Assembly: GCA_963727415.1 (NCBI GenBank)
Contig: CAVSGF010000002.1
Coordinates: 620,001 to 684,000, forward strand
From: DASQPR01 sp963727415
GTDB taxonomy: Bacteria; Actinomycetota; Actinomycetes; Mycobacteriales; Micromonosporaceae
Direction of reading: 5' to 3'
DNA length: 64,000 nucleotides
Part shown: positions 16,668-25,415 of the stretch, piece after piece
How the letters are laid out: every line of letters begins with the position of its first letter
Position numbering within the stretch: the first letter of the stretch is position 1
The notes under the pieces: model-generated
Seen by the model: the letters and a program-made list of their open reading frames with translations, nothing else
Told to the model about the DNA's origin: nothing
Database searches by the model: none
Made by a program: the position numbers and the translations under genes

Positions 16668-18179
16668 ATGGATCTGATTCCCCGCCCGACCTCCGTTCAG
16701 GTGCACGAGGGCATGCTCGGCACCAGCAACCTGACACCGCCGGACGGCCCCGAGGAGATCGCCGGCCTGGCGGCCGAGGTGCTTGGCGTGCGGGCGACCG
16801 GCCGGTTCCGGCTCGACCCGGCCGGGCCTAATCCGGGCAGGGCTGATCCGGGCAGGGCTGATCCGGGCAGGGCTGATCCGGGCAGTACAGACCCGGGTCC
16901 GGCCGACTTGGGCGGGCATGACCTTGGCGGGGTCGATCTGGGTGAGGAGGGCTACCGGCTGACGATCGGCGAATCCGGCGTCGAGGCCTCCGCGCGCACG
17001 CTTTCCGGCTTGCGATGGGCGGTCGCGACCCTGCGCCAACTGGCCGACCGGGAGTACCCGTTCGTGGAGATCGTCGACATCCCCCGGTACCGGTGGCGTG
17101 GTGCCCTGCTGGACGTTGCGCGGTGGTGCCATCCGATGTCGTACCTGCGAACCTTCGTCGACGCCATGGCCTTGCACAAGCTCAACACCTTGCACCTGCA
17201 CCTGACCGACGATCAGGGCTGGCGATTCGAGGTACGGAAATATCCGCTGCTCACCGACGTCGGCTCGGTGCGGAGCCAGTCCGGCGTCGGGCTGTCCCGC
17301 GACGTCTTCGACGGCGTTGCGCACGGCGGGTTCTATACCCAGGCGGAGTTGCGGCACCTGGTGGCCTACGCGGCCCGGCGCGGGGTTCGGATCATGCCGG
17401 AGATCGACCTTCCCGGTCACATGCAGGCGGCCGTCTCGGCCTACCCGTGGCTCGGCAACGATCCGGCGCGCCAGCTTCCGGTCCGTACCACCTGGGGAAT
17501 CTCCTCGCACGTGCTGAATTGCGAGGAGGCCACCCTGGACTTCGTCCGGGACGTGCTGGACGAGGTGGTCGACGTGTTCGACTTCGAGCTGGTGCACCTG
17601 GGCGGCGACGAAGTGCCGCCGACCGAGTGGAAGGCCTCCCAGGCGGCACGTAGCGTGGCCGCCGCCAATCACCTTCCCGACGTGTCCCATCTGGTCGGAT
17701 GGTGGATCCGCGCGATGGGCACGCACCTGGCCGGGCACGGCCGGCGGGTGGCCGGCTGGGACGAGCTCATCTCCGTCGGCGCGCCGCGGGCGGCGACCAT
17801 CTTCGCCTGGCGGGACAATCAGTACGTGGCCGCTGCCCGTGCCGCCGGGCATCCGGTGGTCGCGTGTCCGCAGGAGTACGTCTATCTGGATTGGGCCGAG
17901 TCCCGGGATGCCGATGAACCGCTCGCCATCCCGAACGGCATCACGTCACTTGAGCGCGTCGCGTCGTACCGGCCCGGTGACGTCCTCGGCATCCAGGGCC
18001 AGATCTGGAGCGAGTACCTGCCGGTGCCGGAACTGGTCGGCTACCGGGCGTACCCGCGGCTGGCCGCCATCGCGGAGATCGGCTGGGCCGGGTCCACCGA
18101 TGCCGGGCACCTGCGGACCCGGTTCGAGACCCACCGGCGACGTCTCGACGCGATCGGCATGACGTACCGCTGGCGGTGA
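16668..18179 (+). CDS. Beta-N-acetylhexosaminidase, GH20
   Basis: A 503-aa glycoside hydrolase family 20 enzyme: an N-terminal GH20b-like domain (to about residue 130) and a catalytic barrel with LHLTDDQGWR, EIDLPGHMQA and the catalytic Asp-Glu pair in HLGGDEVPP (residues about 314-315); GWDE and an active-site WSEY follow. No signal peptide is visible, so it probably acts on internalised chitobiose or muropeptide-derived sugars. A surface loop of the first domain carries eight 15-bp-encoded pentapeptides (16830-16949). Confidence 0.93.
   Translation: MDLIPRPTSVQVHEGMLGTSNLTPPDGPEEIAGLAAEVLGVRATGRFRLDPAGPNPGRADPGRADPGRADPGSTDPGPADLGGHDLGGVDLGEEGYRLTIGESGVEASARTLSGLRWAVATLRQLADREYPFVEIVDIPRYRWRGALLDVARWCHPMSYLRTFVDAMALHKLNTLHLHLTDDQGWRFEVRKYPLLTDVGSVRSQSGVGLSRDVFDGVAHGGFYTQAELRHLVAYAARRGVRIMPEIDLPGHMQAAVSAYPWLGNDPARQLPVRTTWGISSHVLNCEEATLDFVRDVLDEVVDVFDFELVHLGGDEVPPTEWKASQAARSVAAANHLPDVSHLVGWWIRAMGTHLAGHGRRVAGWDELISVGAPRAATIFAWRDNQYVAAARAAGHPVVACPQEYVYLDWAESRDADEPLAIPNGITSLERVASYRPGDVLGIQGQIWSEYLPVPELVGYRAYPRLAAIAEIGWAGSTDAGHLRTRFETHRRRLDAIGMTYRWR
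16830..16949 (+). repeat. 15-bp tandem repeat, 8 units, in the GH20 gene
   Basis: Eight in-frame 15-bp units. The second and third are identical (GATCCGGGCAGGGCT) and later ones increasingly diverged while keeping an Asp-x-Gly core. They expand a loop between DPAGP and GYRLTI. Confidence 0.9.
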
Positions 18180-18184
18180 CCGGT

Positions 18185-18823
18185 TCAGGCGCCCGTTGGA
18201 TCGGGATCCCGGGTGGCGAACATCGGGATCGTCACATGCATGGCCGGGCCGATCGCCACCGCGTAGACGAGCGTCATCCAGCCGATCTTGCCGCCCATCA
18301 GGAATCCGCAGGTCAGGACCGTCACCTCGATCGCCGTGCGGACCAGCCGGATCGATCCGTACCACCGGCCATGCCAGCGGGAAACCAGGCCGGTCATGAT
18401 CCCGTCACGAGGCCCGGGTCCGGTGCGCGATCCCAGGTAGAGGCCGGTGGCCACGGCCACCATCGCGATGCCGGCCAGGCCGTACGCCCATCGGAGCCAC
18501 AACGCGTGCGGGTGGGGGATCCAGGACGTCGCGCTGAGCGCCGCGCCGATCAGCACCACATTGCTCAGGGTGCCCAGGCCGGGCCGTTGCCGGATCGGTA
18601 TCCAGCACGCCAGCACCGCGATGCCGACCAGGATGACCACGGGGCCCACGCCGAGACCGAGCAGGCGGGACAGGCCGACGTGGAACGTGTCCCAAGGATC
18701 GAGCCCCAGGTTCGCCGCGATCATCACGCTGGTGGCCGCGCCATACAGGAACAGGCCGAGGTATAGAGCGAACAGTCGCCGGACCGGTCGATACCGGAGC
18801 GGCAGATTGCCAAGCGCGGTCAT
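18185..18823 (-). CDS. yczE: YczE/YitT-family membrane protein
   Basis: A 212-aa integral membrane protein with about six hydrophobic segments. Hallmarks of the YczE/YyaS group are LFLYGAATSVMIAANLGLDPWDTFHVGLS near the start and the TGPGPRDGIMTGL loop. Members are putative small-molecule transporters of unknown substrate. It is divergent from a MocR regulator, the usual arrangement for yczE with yczR. ATG 18823 is taken, with an AAGAG tract upstream; a TTG further out is less likely. Confidence 0.82.
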   Translation of the reverse strand: MTALGNLPLRYRPVRRLFALYLGLFLYGAATSVMIAANLGLDPWDTFHVGLSRLLGLGVGPVVILVGIAVLACWIPIRQRPGLGTLSNVVLIGAALSATSWIPHPHALWLRWAYGLAGIAMVAVATGLYLGSRTGPGPRDGIMTGLVSRWHGRWYGSIRLVRTAIEVTVLTCGFLMGGKIGWMTLVYAVAIGPAMHVTIPMFATRDPDPTGA

Positions 18824-18859
18824 GCGTGCCACTCTTGTGGCCAATGCGTCGCTAATAAA

Positions 18860-18904
18860 TAGCCAGTTCTGATCAAGTGGCTACTTCGGTGGCGATGGTG
18901 TGGC
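18860..18904. promoter_or_regulatory. Candidate YczR operator between yczE and yczR
   Basis: The intergenic region holds TAGCCA-N12-TGGCTA (18860-18883) and three direct GTGGC repeats at 18877, 18889 and 18900, spaced 12 and 11 bp, about one helical turn. MocR-type regulators commonly bind direct repeats in the divergent spacer. Confidence 0.5.
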
Positions 18905-18975
18905 GGCTAGTCCAGCGGCCGGCCCGGTTCCCGCAGGACTGGGCGTGACCGGCCCGGCATCGCGAAGGAGTGCTC

Positions 18976-20415
18976 GTGACCCAGCTGATCCGTGGCGTCC
19001 AGCTGGCCCGGCTGATGGGCCGATGGCAATCGACCGGACCGGACTACGTCGCGCTCGCCGACACCGTCCGGGCGCTGCTGACCGATGGCCGGCTCGCGCT
19101 CGGAGTGCGGCTTCCGGCCGAGCGGGAACTGGCCGAGACACTGGCCATATCCCGCACTACGGTGTCCGCCGCCTATGCGGAGCTGCGTACCTCCGGTCAC
19201 CTCACCAGCCGGCGTGGCGCGGGCAGCTGGACCACCGTCCCGGGCGGCACCCGGGTGGCGTACACCGGCCTGTGGTCCGCGCCGGACACGGCACCGGACC
19301 TACTCGATCTCGCCACCGCGGCGCTCGCGGCGCCACCGGAGATGATGGAGGCGACCGCCGAGGCGATCGGCCTGCTGCCGCGCTACCTGTCCGGCGCTGG
19401 ATACCACCCGACCGGCATCGCCGACCTGCGGGCCGCGGTCGCCGCCTCGTTCGAGGCGCGCGGCCTGCCGACGTCGCCGGAGCAGATCATGATCACCAAT
19501 GGTGTCCAGCACGCGCTGGACCTTGCGGTACGGCTGCTGGTGCCACCGGCGAGCGCGGTCGTCACGGAGTCGCCGACCTACCCGAACGCGCTCGCCACAT
19601 TCGCGTCCCGGCGAGCCCGGATCCACACCTACGGCGTCGGCGCCGGTGGCTGGGACGAAGATCTGCTGCTCACCACAATCAAGCAGGCCGGTGCCCGCAT
19701 CGCGTACCTGATCCCGGAGTTTCACAACCCCACCGGTCATTTGATGCCGGAGGACCTGCGTGCCAAGCTCCCGGCGTCGGCGCACGCCGCCGGGACCGAT
19801 CTGGTGGTCGATGAGTCGTTTGTGGACCTCAATCTCTCCGGCCGGCCGATGCCACCGCCGGTCGCCCACTGGGACCGGCACGCCCGGGTCCTGACCATCG
19901 GGGGGATGAGCAAGCCGTACTGGGGCGGCCTGCGGATCGGCTGGATCCGCGCGACCGAGCCGGTGGTGCAGCGGCTGGCCGCGGCTCGGGTCGGCGTCGA
20001 CATGGCCGGTTCGGTGCTGGACCAGTTGGTGGCGGTCGCGCTGTTGCGCCGGGCCGATCAGATCGTGCCGGCCCGGCAGGAACTGCTGCGGCAGCAACGC
20101 GACACGCTGATCGCCGCGGTCCGGGCCAAACTGCCGACCTGGCAGTTCACCGTTCCGGACGGCGGCGTCACGCTCTGGGCCGAGCTGGACGGTCCGGTAT
20201 CGAGCGGCCTCGCCCGAGCGGCCGAGTCATTCGGGGTACGGCTGGCACCCGGCCCCAGATTCGGCGTCGACGGCACGCTGGAGCGCTTCCTCCGGCTGCC
20301 GTTCACGATGCCCGACAGTGAACTGGTCGAGGCCGTCGACCGGATCGTCGCGGCCACTCATGAGATGAGCCGGGGGTCCCGGCGAACCTGGGACGCCCCG
20401 GCTCTGGTGGCCTGA
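18976..20415 (+). CDS. yczR: MocR-family (GntR/aminotransferase) regulator, YczR-like
   Basis: A 479-aa chimera: an N-terminal GntR winged helix (residues about 20-90, with LPAERELAETLAISRTTVSAAYAELRTSG) fused to a fold-type I aminotransferase-like domain. The PLP-lysine segment reads TIGGMSKPYWGGLRIGW, and PEFHNPTG and VVDESFVDL are present. Such MocR regulators bind PLP as effector. Divergence from yczE identifies it as the probable YczR controlling that transporter. GTG 18976 has GAAGGAG 5 nt upstream. Confidence 0.88.
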   Translation: MTQLIRGVQLARLMGRWQSTGPDYVALADTVRALLTDGRLALGVRLPAERELAETLAISRTTVSAAYAELRTSGHLTSRRGAGSWTTVPGGTRVAYTGLWSAPDTAPDLLDLATAALAAPPEMMEATAEAIGLLPRYLSGAGYHPTGIADLRAAVAASFEARGLPTSPEQIMITNGVQHALDLAVRLLVPPASAVVTESPTYPNALATFASRRARIHTYGVGAGGWDEDLLLTTIKQAGARIAYLIPEFHNPTGHLMPEDLRAKLPASAHAAGTDLVVDESFVDLNLSGRPMPPPVAHWDRHARVLTIGGMSKPYWGGLRIGWIRATEPVVQRLAAARVGVDMAGSVLDQLVAVALLRRADQIVPARQELLRQQRDTLIAAVRAKLPTWQFTVPDGGVTLWAELDGPVSSGLARAAESFGVRLAPGPRFGVDGTLERFLRLPFTMPDSELVEAVDRIVAATHEMSRGSRRTWDAPALVA

Positions 20416-20443
20416 TGCCCGGAGTAGCCGGGCGGGCCGGCGG

Positions 20444-21058
20444 CTACTGCGCGGGCGGCTCCTGGGCCGGCATCTGCGCGGTCGGCGCGGCCGGGTCGGC
20501 CGGAGCCGCGGGAGCGGGTGCGGTGTACCCGGCGGCCGGAGCCGACGAGCCCGCGGTGACGTTCGGCACCGTCAGGGCGTTCTGAAGCTGGCCGAAGTGG
20601 TTGAGTACCGCGCCGGCGGTGGCGATCAGGGCGCCAAGCAGTTGGAGGATGCCGCCCCAGCCGATGGTGGCGCCGGAACCGCCGGACATACCGAGGCCGA
20701 AGACGTCGACGAGCACGAAGAGGGCCAAGCCGACCTGCACGTGGTGCCGGTTCAGGCCGACCTTGGCGTCGTCGCGCTTCCACCAGGTGTCGATCAGGGC
20801 CGACGCGAGCAGCAGCAGCGTCGCCAGGATCACGAAGATGCCGAGCGGACGCGCGTAGGACCACAGGCTGAGGCCGGGCAGGTTCGCGCCGCTGATGCCC
20901 AGCCGGCGCAGGTCGTCGATCCCGGGGAAGGTGATGACCCGTGCCCAGGAGAACAGCAGGATGATGACCGCCCCGGCAGCGACCAGGGCATCGGCCAGGG
21001 TGATGCTGAGCTTCGATCCGGAAGGAGCCGGCGCGGCCGGCGTGGTCTCCGGGTTCAT
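20444..21058 (-). CDS. Membrane protein, four predicted segments
   Basis: A 204-aa protein with hydrophobic segments near residues 22-42, 68-90, 108-124 and 132-152, and a Pro/Ala-rich C-terminal tail. No family is recognised. AGGAGT precedes the ATG by 5 nt. The upstream region carries three GTCCTAGG boxes (21118-21163). Confidence 0.65.
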   Translation of the reverse strand: MNPETTPAAPAPSGSKLSITLADALVAAGAVIILLFSWARVITFPGIDDLRRLGISGANLPGLSLWSYARPLGIFVILATLLLLASALIDTWWKRDDAKVGLNRHHVQVGLALFVLVDVFGLGMSGGSGATIGWGGILQLLGALIATAGAVLNHFGQLQNALTVPNVTAGSSAPAAGYTAPAPAAPADPAAPTAQMPAQEPPAQ

Positions 21059-21117
21059 GACTTACTCCTATCGCCAAGCATTACGAGGGGTCTGGCACGG
21101 GGCCAGGAGTGCTATAG

Positions 21118-21163
21118 GTCCTAGGCGCTAGCTCCGTCGGGAGTCCTAGGCAGGGGTCCTAGG
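21118..21163 (-). promoter_or_regulatory. Three GTCCTAGG palindromic boxes upstream of a membrane-protein gene
   Basis: GTCCTAGG occurs at 21118, 21143 and 21156; the minus strand reads CCTAGGAC just before a TATAGC -10-like hexamer at 21111-21116. CTAG is normally rare in actinomycete DNA, so three copies in 46 bp suggest a binding site. Confidence 0.5.
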
Positions 21164-21209
21164 TGTTAGCCCCGGTGATCCTATCGGCCAGGGCAAGCAG
21201 GCGCCGAAA

Positions 21210-23042
21210 TCAGAGCTCGGCCAGGGCGCCGGCGTACATCTCCTCGATCTGGCTGGCGAAGGCCGATTCGACCGCGCGTCGCTTGACCTTCAGCGATGGG
21301 GTGAGTTCACCGTCCTCGATGGACAGATCACGTGGCGCGATGGTGAACTTTTTGATCGTCTCCCACCGGTTGAGCTTCTGGTTCAGCGAGGCAACGTAGC
21401 CGCCGATCATCTCGCGTGCCTCGGCCGAGGCGGCGATCTCGGCGTACGGGCGCCCGGCCAGCGGGCCACCGGCGGCCCACCCCTTGATGGCATCCGGATC
21501 GAGCGTGACCAGCAGCGTGCAGTAGTTGCGCGCCATGCCGATCAGGACCACCTGCGAGGTGTACGGGCAGAGCGCCTTGAACATGCCCTCGATGTGCGAC
21601 GGCGCTACGTACTTGCCGCCGGACGTCTTGATGAGGTCCTTCTTGCGGTCGGTGATCCGGATGTAGCCGTCTGCGTCGATCTCGCCGATGTCGCCGGTGC
21701 GGAAGAAGCCGTCCTCGGTGAACACGGCCGCCGTCTCATCCGGCAGATTGTGGTAGCCGCGCATCACCGCGACCCCACGGATCAGCAACTCGCCGTCGGA
21801 GTCGGTCTTGAATTCCAGGTCGGCCAGGGGCCGCCCGACCGTTCCGATGCGCAGGCCGCCGACCGGGTTCACGGTGTTGCCGGCGGACGCTTCGGTCAAG
21901 CCGTACCCCTCGTAGATGGGCAGGCCAGCGGCCGCGAAGAAGCTGGAGATCTCGGTGGACAGCGGGGCCGATCCGGAGACCAGGACACGGATCCGTCCGC
22001 CGAGCCGGGCCTGCAGCTTTGAGAAGACCAGCCGATTGGCCAGCGCCCGCTGCGCGGCGAGCCCGGCCGGTACCGGCTTGCCGGCCAGTTCCAGGGCAAC
22101 GGCCTGCTTGCCGACCCGTACCGCCCAAGTGAAGATCTTGGCCTTGGCGCCGCCAGCGGCGGTGGCCTGGCTGACCACGGCGTTGTAGATCTTCTCGAAA
22201 ATCCGGGGTGCCGCGCACATCAGCGTCGGCCGGACCACCGGCAGGTTGGCCACGATCTTGTCAACGCGGCCGTCGACGTACGTCGGGATGCCGACGTGCA
22301 GGAGGCTGACCGACAGGGTCTTTCCGAACGAGTGCGACAGCGGCAGCCACAGGTACTGCAGGTCGTCCGGCCGGACCAGGTCGTTCTCGGACTGGGCCAC
22401 CGCCTCCCAGCACCAGCCGGCGTGCAGCAATTCGACGCCCTTGGGGCGGCCGGTGGTACCGGACGTGTAGATCAGCGTCGCCAGATGGTCACCCCGCACC
22501 GCGTCCGAGGCTCGCTTGACCAGATCCGGGTCGGCACGTAGCGCCTCATCGCCGCGGGCCTCCAGGTCGGCGAGCGTCATCACCGGAACCGGCGAATTCG
22601 GCTGGGCATCGCTGGCCGCCCCGTCCATGATGACGACGTGGCGCAGGTCCGGCAGGTCGGTGCCGGCCAGCTTGGCCACCTGGTCCGGATTCTCGGCGAT
22701 GAGCACCATCGACTCCGAGTCGCGCAGGATGTAGCACGCGTCGTCCGGCTCGGTCGTCGGGTACACGGTGGTGGTGGCCCCGCCCGCGTTCATCGCGCCG
22801 AGATCGGCCAGCAGCCATTCGACCCGGGTGTTCGCCAGGATGGCAACCCGGTCCTCGGAGCCGACACCGAGGCCGATCAAGCCGGCCGCTATGGCGGCCG
22901 TACGGTCGCCGACCTGGCGCCAGCTCAGCCAGCCGATGCCGCCGCCGGCGGCGGGATATCCCAGCGCGTCATTGTCCGGCGTGGCCGCGACACGCTGCGC
23001 GAGGAGGTCGGGAATCGAGCGGTACGGGACTTCGAGCGCCAT
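21210..23042 (-). CDS. Long-chain fatty-acid-CoA ligase (AMP-forming)
   Basis: A 610-aa member of the adenylate-forming superfamily, full length for FadD15-type acyl-CoA synthetases. Motifs in order: the phosphate-binding loop LIYTSGTTGRPKG near residue 190, the LPLSHSFGKT fatty-acid region, YGLTEAS near residue 375, TGDIGEIDADGYIRITDRKKD, and the C-terminal catalytic lysine in the KLNRWETIKKF region. It activates fatty acids for beta-oxidation or lipid synthesis. It stands alone, with AAGGA 10 nt before the ATG. Confidence 0.92.
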   Translation of the reverse strand: MALEVPYRSIPDLLAQRVAATPDNDALGYPAAGGGIGWLSWRQVGDRTAAIAAGLIGLGVGSEDRVAILANTRVEWLLADLGAMNAGGATTTVYPTTEPDDACYILRDSESMVLIAENPDQVAKLAGTDLPDLRHVVIMDGAASDAQPNSPVPVMTLADLEARGDEALRADPDLVKRASDAVRGDHLATLIYTSGTTGRPKGVELLHAGWCWEAVAQSENDLVRPDDLQYLWLPLSHSFGKTLSVSLLHVGIPTYVDGRVDKIVANLPVVRPTLMCAAPRIFEKIYNAVVSQATAAGGAKAKIFTWAVRVGKQAVALELAGKPVPAGLAAQRALANRLVFSKLQARLGGRIRVLVSGSAPLSTEISSFFAAAGLPIYEGYGLTEASAGNTVNPVGGLRIGTVGRPLADLEFKTDSDGELLIRGVAVMRGYHNLPDETAAVFTEDGFFRTGDIGEIDADGYIRITDRKKDLIKTSGGKYVAPSHIEGMFKALCPYTSQVVLIGMARNYCTLLVTLDPDAIKGWAAGGPLAGRPYAEIAASAEAREMIGGYVASLNQKLNRWETIKKFTIAPRDLSIEDGELTPSLKVKRRAVESAFASQIEEMYAGALAEL

Positions 23043-23467
23043 CGCGTTACGTCCTTCGGTGTCCTACACGTGTCTTCATGGTGTCGCCTCGTTCTGGTGC
23101 CGCGTCGTTGTGGTGCTGTGTCTTCGTGGTGCCGTGTCTTCATTGTCGCGCCGACGCCGTCAGTGCTCCGACGTCGCGCATCTGCCGACGTCTCGGACCT
23201 GCGGACGTCATCGGTCGTGTTATGTGACGGGTTGCGGTGAGTCATTCGTGTTACCGAAGGGTAGGCCGGATGTGAGCAAGTGAACAGTCCCAGATCCACG
23301 TCCGTGCGCGATCATCACGGGATCGAGGTGGGAGCGCGGTTGCGTTCGCGTGGCCGGGGCGGCGGATCTTGGCTGGTTCCGGCCCCGTCCGCGAGGATCC
23401 GGAGCCGGGTCGGGGGAGCAGGGTCGGGGGAGCCGGGTCAGGGAGCCGGGTCGGATGGTCGCGCCGG
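23043..23467. other. Gene-free stretch upstream of the acyl-CoA ligase, with 16-bp repeats
   Basis: This stretch lies between two minus-strand genes and should hold the promoter of the ligase gene. It is less GC-rich near 23060-23270. Five degenerate 16-bp units run from 23067 to 23146 (for example GCTGTGTCTTCGTGGT), and GGAGCCGGGTC repeats with uneven spacing lie at 23398-23450. No gene is apparent. Confidence 0.6.
23067..23146. repeat. Degenerate 16-bp tandem repeat, 5 units
   Basis: Units start at 23067, 23083, 23099, 23115 and 23131, most ending in GGT. The period of 16 fits the non-coding location. Confidence 0.65.
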
Positions 23468-24337
23468 TTAGCTGGTCACGTCCTTGGCTCCGAAGCGTGC
23501 CCAGGCGGCGGTCCAGAAGATGGCGGTGTACGCCGCCGCCGAGATCAAGCCCGGCACGATCCGGTCGAACGCGATCGGGTCCCGAAGCAGGTCGCCGAAG
23601 TTGAGCCAGTAGTGGGTGGGCAGGTACTGGTGGATCGCGTGCAGCTGAGGGATGGCGTCGGCGATCTGGCTGCCGAGGGCCAGTATCATCACCGTGATCG
23701 CGGCACCGATCGGCTGCTCGGTGAGCGTCGAGACGAATAGCCCGATGGCACCGAGGCCGACCAGGCAGATCGACACGTACACGCAGACCAGCAGCACGCG
23801 CCCGATCCCGGCGCCGAAGCTCAGCGACGAGCCGGACAGCGTAGGCATGGCGCCGCCGCCGAACAGGGCCAGCCCAAGCGCCGCGGCCACGGCCGCGACC
23901 AGGAACGTGGCCGCGGCCGTGAACACCGCGATGGCGCCGAACTTGACCGCCAGCAGCCGGGTCCGGTCGGTCGGAACGGCCAGCAGGTAACGCAGCGTGC
24001 CGAGGTTTGCCTCACCGGCGATCGAGTCGGCCGCGATCGCGGCGACCGCGATGGGCAGGAATAGCGGCAGCTCCAGCCCGATTGAGGCGAGCGCGGCGAA
24101 CAGCCCGTTATGGGTGATGCCGGCCAGGAAATCAGGCCCCTCGCCGGGCCGCGGTGATGAGACCTTGGTAGCCACATTGACCAGGATGGGAACCGTACAC
24201 AAGATCATCAGGCCGACCCAGTTGCGGCGGCGGCCGAAGATCAGCCACAGTTCGGATCGGAAGAACCGGGATGACACGTGCAGGCGGGTGGACTCGAAGC
24301 TGAACCGGCGCGGGTCCGCCGGATGATCACTAGCCAC
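23468..24337 (-). CDS. ABC-2 type transporter permease
   Basis: A 289-aa permease with six hydrophobic segments and the ABC-2 layout. An N-terminal cytoplasmic stretch with ELWLIFGRRRNW precedes the first helix, and a GEANLGTLRYLLAVPTDRTRLLAVKF loop (the ABC-2 coupling region) follows the second. It pairs with the ATPase encoded just upstream, whose stop codon it overlaps. GTG 24337 is chosen because AGGGG lies upstream; GTG 24355 is also possible. Confidence 0.82.
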   Translation of the reverse strand: MASDHPADPRRFSFESTRLHVSSRFFRSELWLIFGRRRNWVGLMILCTVPILVNVATKVSSPRPGEGPDFLAGITHNGLFAALASIGLELPLFLPIAVAAIAADSIAGEANLGTLRYLLAVPTDRTRLLAVKFGAIAVFTAAATFLVAAVAAALGLALFGGGAMPTLSGSSLSFGAGIGRVLLVCVYVSICLVGLGAIGLFVSTLTEQPIGAAITVMILALGSQIADAIPQLHAIHQYLPTHYWLNFGDLLRDPIAFDRIVPGLISAAAYTAIFWTAAWARFGAKDVTS

Positions 24338-25412
24338 TGACGTCGAACCCCTCACCGGTCAGGCCCACGAACAGCTCCTCAAGGTCAGGTGTACGCACGA
24401 CGACCTGGGTCAGCGGAACGGCGGCGGCCACCAGCGCCGGCGCGATCCGCTCCGGGTCGATCGAGCCGAGCCGCGCGGACACCCCGGCACGGTGGCTTTC
24501 GACGCCGGTGAGGCCGAGCTCGCCGAGAGCGGCGGCCGCCTTGTCCGGCGCTCGCGAGGTGACCTCGATCCGTGTGTCCGATCCGGCTCGCAATTCGTCC
24601 AGCGACCCCTGCGCTACCAGCCGCCCCAAGTGCATAACGCCGACATGGGTGCAGATCTGCTCGACCTCCGAGAGCAAATGGGTGGACAGCACCACGGTGG
24701 CGCCACCGGCGGCCAACTCGACCAGCAGGGCGCGCACCTCGCGGGTGCCCTGCGGATCCAGGCCGTTGGTCGGCTCATCGAGGATCAGCAGGTCGCGCGG
24801 TCGCAGCAGGGCGGCGGCGAGCGCCAGACGCTGGCGCATCCCGAGCGAGTAGAACCGGAAGCGCTTGGTCGCCGCGTGGCCCAGCCCGACCCGGTCCAGC
24901 GCCGCGTCGATGCGGTCGTTCGCGGTGGCTGCCGTGACGGTACGGTCGGCCGCGTCCAGCCGGCGCAGGTTGTCCAGGCCGGACAGGTACGGATGGAACG
25001 CCGGACCCTCGACCAGCGCTCCGATGCGCGGCAGCGCCTGCTTCGCCCCGCCGGGCATCGGAACGCCGAGCAGCCGGTGCGCACCCGCGGTGGGCCGGAT
25101 CAGGCCCAGCAGCAGCCGGATCGTGGTGGTCTTGCCGCTTCCGTTCGGTCCCAGGAAGCCATAGACCGAGCCGTGCGGAACCGCCAGATCGATCGAGTCG
25201 ACCGCCACCTGCCCGGAGCGGAAGCGTTTGGTCAGTCCGGACGACTCGATCGCGAGTTCCGGCGATTCCGACGCGGGGGCGCCCGATGTGGGGGCGCCTG
25301 ATCCGGTGGTGCTCGATGTGGGGGCGCCTGATCCGGTGGTGCTCGATGTGGGGGCGCCTGATGTGGTGGTGCCCGATGCGGTGGTGCCCGATGCGGGGAA
25401 GCCGGTCGTCAT
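24330..25412 (-). CDS. ABC transporter ATP-binding protein
   Basis: A 360-aa ATPase. After a low-complexity N-terminal tail of about 50 residues (Ser/Thr/Gly/Pro pentapeptides from 15-bp repeats) comes a complete nucleotide-binding domain: Walker A GPNGSGKTT, signature YSLGMRQRLALAAAL, Walker B LLILDEPTNGLDP, H-loop STHLLSE. A C-terminal domain of about 90 residues is typical of drug or lantibiotic ABC-2 exporters (DrrA/CcmA type). It sits 3 bp after the LolA-like gene and overlaps the permease gene. Confidence 0.88.
   Translation of the reverse strand: MTTGFPASGTTASGTTTSGAPTSSTTGSGAPTSSTTGSGAPTSGAPASESPELAIESSGLTKRFRSGQVAVDSIDLAVPHGSVYGFLGPNGSGKTTTIRLLLGLIRPTAGAHRLLGVPMPGGAKQALPRIGALVEGPAFHPYLSGLDNLRRLDAADRTVTAATANDRIDAALDRVGLGHAATKRFRFYSLGMRQRLALAAALLRPRDLLILDEPTNGLDPQGTREVRALLVELAAGGATVVLSTHLLSEVEQICTHVGVMHLGRLVAQGSLDELRAGSDTRIEVTSRAPDKAAAALGELGLTGVESHRAGVSARLGSIDPERIAPALVAAAVPLTQVVVRTPDLEELFVGLTGEGFDVSG
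25285..25404 (-). repeat. 15-bp tandem repeat, 8 units, in the ABC ATPase gene
   Basis: Eight 15-bp units, each beginning GAT on the plus strand, in an alternating pattern that gives a 30-bp higher-order repeat for the first five. They encode the SGAPTSSTTG-type N-terminal tail. Confidence 0.9.
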
Positions 25413-25415
25413 GCG

